A stretch of 48,138 bases of DNA. Origin: Alphaproteobacteria bacterium (lineage in GTDB: Bacteria; Pseudomonadota; Alphaproteobacteria; Rhodospirillales; Rhodospirillaceae). The stretch lies in contig JAURPI010000036.1 in assembly GCA_030835385.1 (NCBI GenBank), positions 1 through 48,138 on the forward strand, given 5' to 3'. The notes beneath the pieces are model-generated. The model was not told the DNA's origin. It searched no databases and saw nothing but the letters and a program-made list of their open reading frames with translations. Position 1 is the stretch's first letter. Every line of letters starts with the position of its first letter. A program made the translations under genes and the position numbers. Below are positions 46,385 through 48,138 of the stretch, piece after piece.

Positions 46385-47295
46385 GCGGCGCTTGATTCCG
46401 CCGGCACTGTTTTACCAACAGTCACGTCATACGCGTCCATCAGAGTCTTACACACCTCGCCCGGCTGGAACGTATAGGGTCCAATAGAACCGACAGGCGT
46501 TACTTCGGCAGCGGTCCCTGTCAAAAAGCACTCATCGGCATTGGCCATTTCTTCGGGCATGATCGCACGTTCGATCACCTCGTACCCGCGTTCCTCGGCC
46601 AACCCCATAACAGTGCGTCGGGTAATACCGTCCAGGAAACAATCTGGCGTCGGCGTATGTAACTTACCGTCCATAACGAAAAAAATGTTTGCCCCAGTCG
46701 CCTCCGCAACTTGACCCCGCCAATCAAGCAGTAAAGCGTCATCCAGACCTTTGCGCTCTGCCGCATGCTTGGACAGAGTACAAATCATGTAGAGACCTGC
46801 CGCTTTAGCAAAAACTGGTGACGTCTCTGGCGAGGGCCTCCTCCATTCCGCGAGATCGAGCTTTAATCCTTTGAGGCGCGCTTCGGGCGAAAAGTAAGAC
46901 GGCCATGGCCAAACAGCGATAGCGACATTGACCCGGGCACCTTGCGCCGTGACGCCCATAAGATCACTGCCACGCCATGCAATGGGCCGCACGTATCCGT
47001 CTGTAATATCATTAGCCCGCATTGCCTCAAGACAGGCCTCGTTTACGGCATCGCGATCAAAGGGCATCTCCATATCTAGGGTCTCTGCCGAATAAAACAG
47101 CCGATCCGTATGCTCCTCGAGCTTGAAAATCTTGCCGTTGTAAATTCGCTCCCCCTCAAACACAGAGGAGGCATAATGAAGCGCATGCGTGAGGACATGG
47201 AGCTTCGCATCCCGCCATGGTTGGAGTTCTCCGTTGAACCAGATATATCCGTCTCGATCGTCGAAAGGTTGGGTGGGCATGATATGTTGTTTCAC
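46381..47295 (-). CDS. ilvE: Branched-chain amino acid aminotransferase
   Basis: IlvE performs the last step of leucine, isoleucine and valine synthesis and the first step of their breakdown, with PLP bound to Lys. The 304-aa class IV aminotransferase has LHYASSVFEGERIYNG (39-54), the active-site K164 (VFAKAAGLYM), DALLLDWRGQVAEATGANIFFV, and DECFLTGTAAEVTPV. The GLY in place of the usual GNY after the active-site region is the form I know from alphaproteobacterial IlvE. It is divergent from the MarR gene with a 143-bp spacer that contains a palindrome. Confidence 0.95.
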   Translation of the reverse strand: MKQHIMPTQPFDDRDGYIWFNGELQPWRDAKLHVLTHALHYASSVFEGERIYNGKIFKLEEHTDRLFYSAETLDMEMPFDRDAVNEACLEAMRANDITDGYVRPIAWRGSDLMGVTAQGARVNVAIAVWPWPSYFSPEARLKGLKLDLAEWRRPSPETSPVFAKAAGLYMICTLSKHAAERKGLDDALLLDWRGQVAEATGANIFFVMDGKLHTPTPDCFLDGITRRTVMGLAEERGYEVIERAIMPEEMANADECFLTGTAAEVTPVGSIGPYTFQPGEVCKTLMDAYDVTVGKTVPAESSAA

Positions 47296-47367
47296 TGATA
47301 GAGCGTGATGAGGTCTATTTGAGACACATTGTTAATCAAACCTAGACTGAGACGTAACATCCCAATT

Positions 47368-47396
47368 AATATATGTCAATATTGCTGACGTATATT
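47368..47396. promoter_or_regulatory. Candidate MarR operator
   Basis: AATATATGTCA (47368-47378) and TGACGTATATT (47386-47396) form an 11-bp inverted repeat with one mismatch around a 7-bp spacer. It is in the spacer between the divergent ilvE and MarR-type genes, where an autoregulatory operator would be expected. TATATT in the right arm could double as a -10 box. Confidence 0.5.
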
Positions 47397-47438
47397 CTAC
47401 CCCATTGACCTCAACCCCAAGCGATGCGACGCAGAACT

Positions 47439-47927
47439 ATGGTCGAAACAAAGCCAGGCACCAATCTTCTCTTTCTCCGCGATGAGGACCTACGACAGGG
47501 AATTGAGCTCCTCTTTTTTGCCTACCGTGACTTTACGGCGGAGGGGGACACAATATTAGCCAAGCAGAAGTTCGGGCGCGCTCACCACCGCGTGATTTAC
47601 TTTGTCGGGCAGTACCCAGGCATGAGCGTGAGCAACCTTTTAGGCATTCTATCGATCACCAAGCAGAGCCTGTCGCGAGTCCTGCGCCAGCTCGTGGACG
47701 AAGGCTATATTGATCAACAACCGGGAACGACGGACCGGCGTCAACGCCTGCTAACTCTGACGGCGAAGGGCAAGGAGCTGGAACAGCTTTTGACCAGTGA
47801 ACAGCGCGCCAGGATAGCGGCAGCCTACAAAAATGCCGGCGCCGATGCGGTGGAAGGGTTCCGAAAGGTTATGCTTGGAATCATGGAAGACTCAGCCCGC
47901 CGCCGCTTTAACGAGGATAAGACTTAG
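47439..47927 (+). CDS. MarR-family transcriptional regulator (PetP-like)
   Basis: This 162-aa protein is a winged-helix MarR regulator: helix-turn-helix MSVSNLLGILSITKQSLSRVLRQL and wing DEGYIDQQPGTTDRRQRLLTLTAKG are standard. The gene is directly upstream (9 bp) of an OmpR-type response regulator, the same pair as petP-petR of Rhodobacter, which control the cytochrome bc1 genes. The start could be ATG 47424 or 47439; neither has a strong ribosome site. Only one Cys-free ligand pocket is expected; the ligand is unknown. It is divergent from ilvE. Confidence 0.88.
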   Translation: MVETKPGTNLLFLRDEDLRQGIELLFFAYRDFTAEGDTILAKQKFGRAHHRVIYFVGQYPGMSVSNLLGILSITKQSLSRVLRQLVDEGYIDQQPGTTDRRQRLLTLTAKGKELEQLLTSEQRARIAAAYKNAGADAVEGFRKVMLGIMEDSARRRFNEDKT

Positions 47928-47936
47928 GCTGATCCC

Positions 47937-48138
47937 ATGGTCGAACTCTCTCAAAACGATTCACCAGCCCACATCCTCGTTGTTGACGATGACAAACGCT
48001 TACGACGTCTGATTCAGAAATACCTCAAAGAGCAAGGATTCCTTGTGACCGGTGCATCCTCTGCTCAAGAGGCACGTCAGCGCATGACATCACTGCAATT
48101 CGATTTACTTGTTCTTGATGTCATGATGCCGGGTGAAG
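47937..48138 (+). CDS. Response regulator, OmpR/PetR-like, N-terminal part (cut by window end)
   Basis: The 67 visible codons encode a receiver domain start: ILVVDDDKRLRRLIQKYL (acidic pocket DDD at about 21-23) and FDLLVLDVMMPGE with the phosphoacceptor Asp (about residue 61). The DNA-binding domain lies beyond the window. It begins 9 bp after the MarR gene; this pair resembles petP-petR, but the missing part prevents a firm family name. Confidence 0.87.
   Translation, partial: MVELSQNDSPAHILVVDDDKRLRRLIQKYLKEQGFLVTGASSAQEARQRMTSLQFDLLVLDVMMPGE

Noticed and set aside
1-48138. CRISPR arrays, prophage or defence islands, replication origin
   Set aside because: No regularly spaced repeats, no integrase-structural gene set, no cas or toxin-antitoxin genes and no DnaA-box cluster were seen; xerD is a chromosomal Xer recombinase, not an integrase.

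Overview
The window is chromosomal DNA of an alphaproteobacterium. The evidence is a set of alphaproteobacterial gene neighbourhoods: xerD - exported protein - aroK - aroB - CorC-like protein; DUF2889 - bolA - J-domain protein - SDR - cobS - cobT; folM-like SDR - folB, then uvrC - pgsA - moaD - moaE; and ilvE divergent from a MarR gene followed by an OmpR-type regulator. Coq7 and a large TonB-dependent receptor mark a respiring Gram-negative. A Rhodospirillales-like or marine lineage is my guess; no rRNA is present to settle it.

Layout. 0-0.15 kb: remnant of an IS3-family transposase. 0.4-6.5 kb: small exported protein, tRNA-Leu(CAA), YqaA/DedA membrane protein, dsbB, coq7, HNH nuclease, xerD, a 679-aa exported protein with a 45-aa membrane peptide just upstream. 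6.8-11.4 kb: aroK-aroB, CorC-like protein, CBS protein, DUF2889, bolA. 11.5-15.9 kb: zinc-finger-like J protein, an SDR lacking its catalytic residues, cobaltochelatase subunits cobS and cobT. 15.9-22.3 kb: broken LysR gene, rpmB with terminator, two uncharacterised genes, broken DUF4743/Nudix gene, accA, heavily broken TPR-glycosyltransferase gene. 22.3-24.6 kb: gap-pgk. 24.8-31.4 kb: a Dpp/Opp-type ABC transporter without a binding-protein gene, then a TonB-dependent receptor. 31.4-35.7 kb: intact Tat-exported DUF1501 protein between two DUF1800 remnants, then an intact TPR/GT9-like protein. 35.9-40.0 kb: fused HyuA-HyuB 5-oxoprolinase and an agmatine deiminase remnant. 40.3-48.1 kb: small membrane protein, Na/Ca exchanger, pteridine-reductase-like SDR, folB, uvrC, pgsA, moaD, moaE, ilvE, MarR regulator, start of a response regulator.

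How it works together. Core functions cluster: aromatic amino acids (aroKB), folate/pterin (SDR-folB), molybdopterin (moaDE), cobalt insertion for B12 (cobST), lower glycolysis (gap-pgk), fatty acid initiation (accA), disulfides (dsbB), ubiquinone (coq7). Peptide-type import, the outer-membrane receptor and the 5-oxoprolinase may form a peptide or pyroglutamate scavenging region, but this is only inference.

The most striking feature is gene decay. Six protein genes (LysR, Nudix, TPR-glycosyltransferase, two DUF1800 copies, agmatine deiminase) and one transposase are nonfunctional or fragmentary within 48 kb, while housekeeping genes are intact. Several carry only one or a few in-frame stops, so the loss looks recent. 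I found no CRISPR array, prophage, defence island or origin, and no clearly novel system. The best leads are the decay pattern, the binding-protein-less transporter/receptor region, the MoaD with a masked C-terminal Gly-Gly, and the non-catalytic SDR beside cobST.
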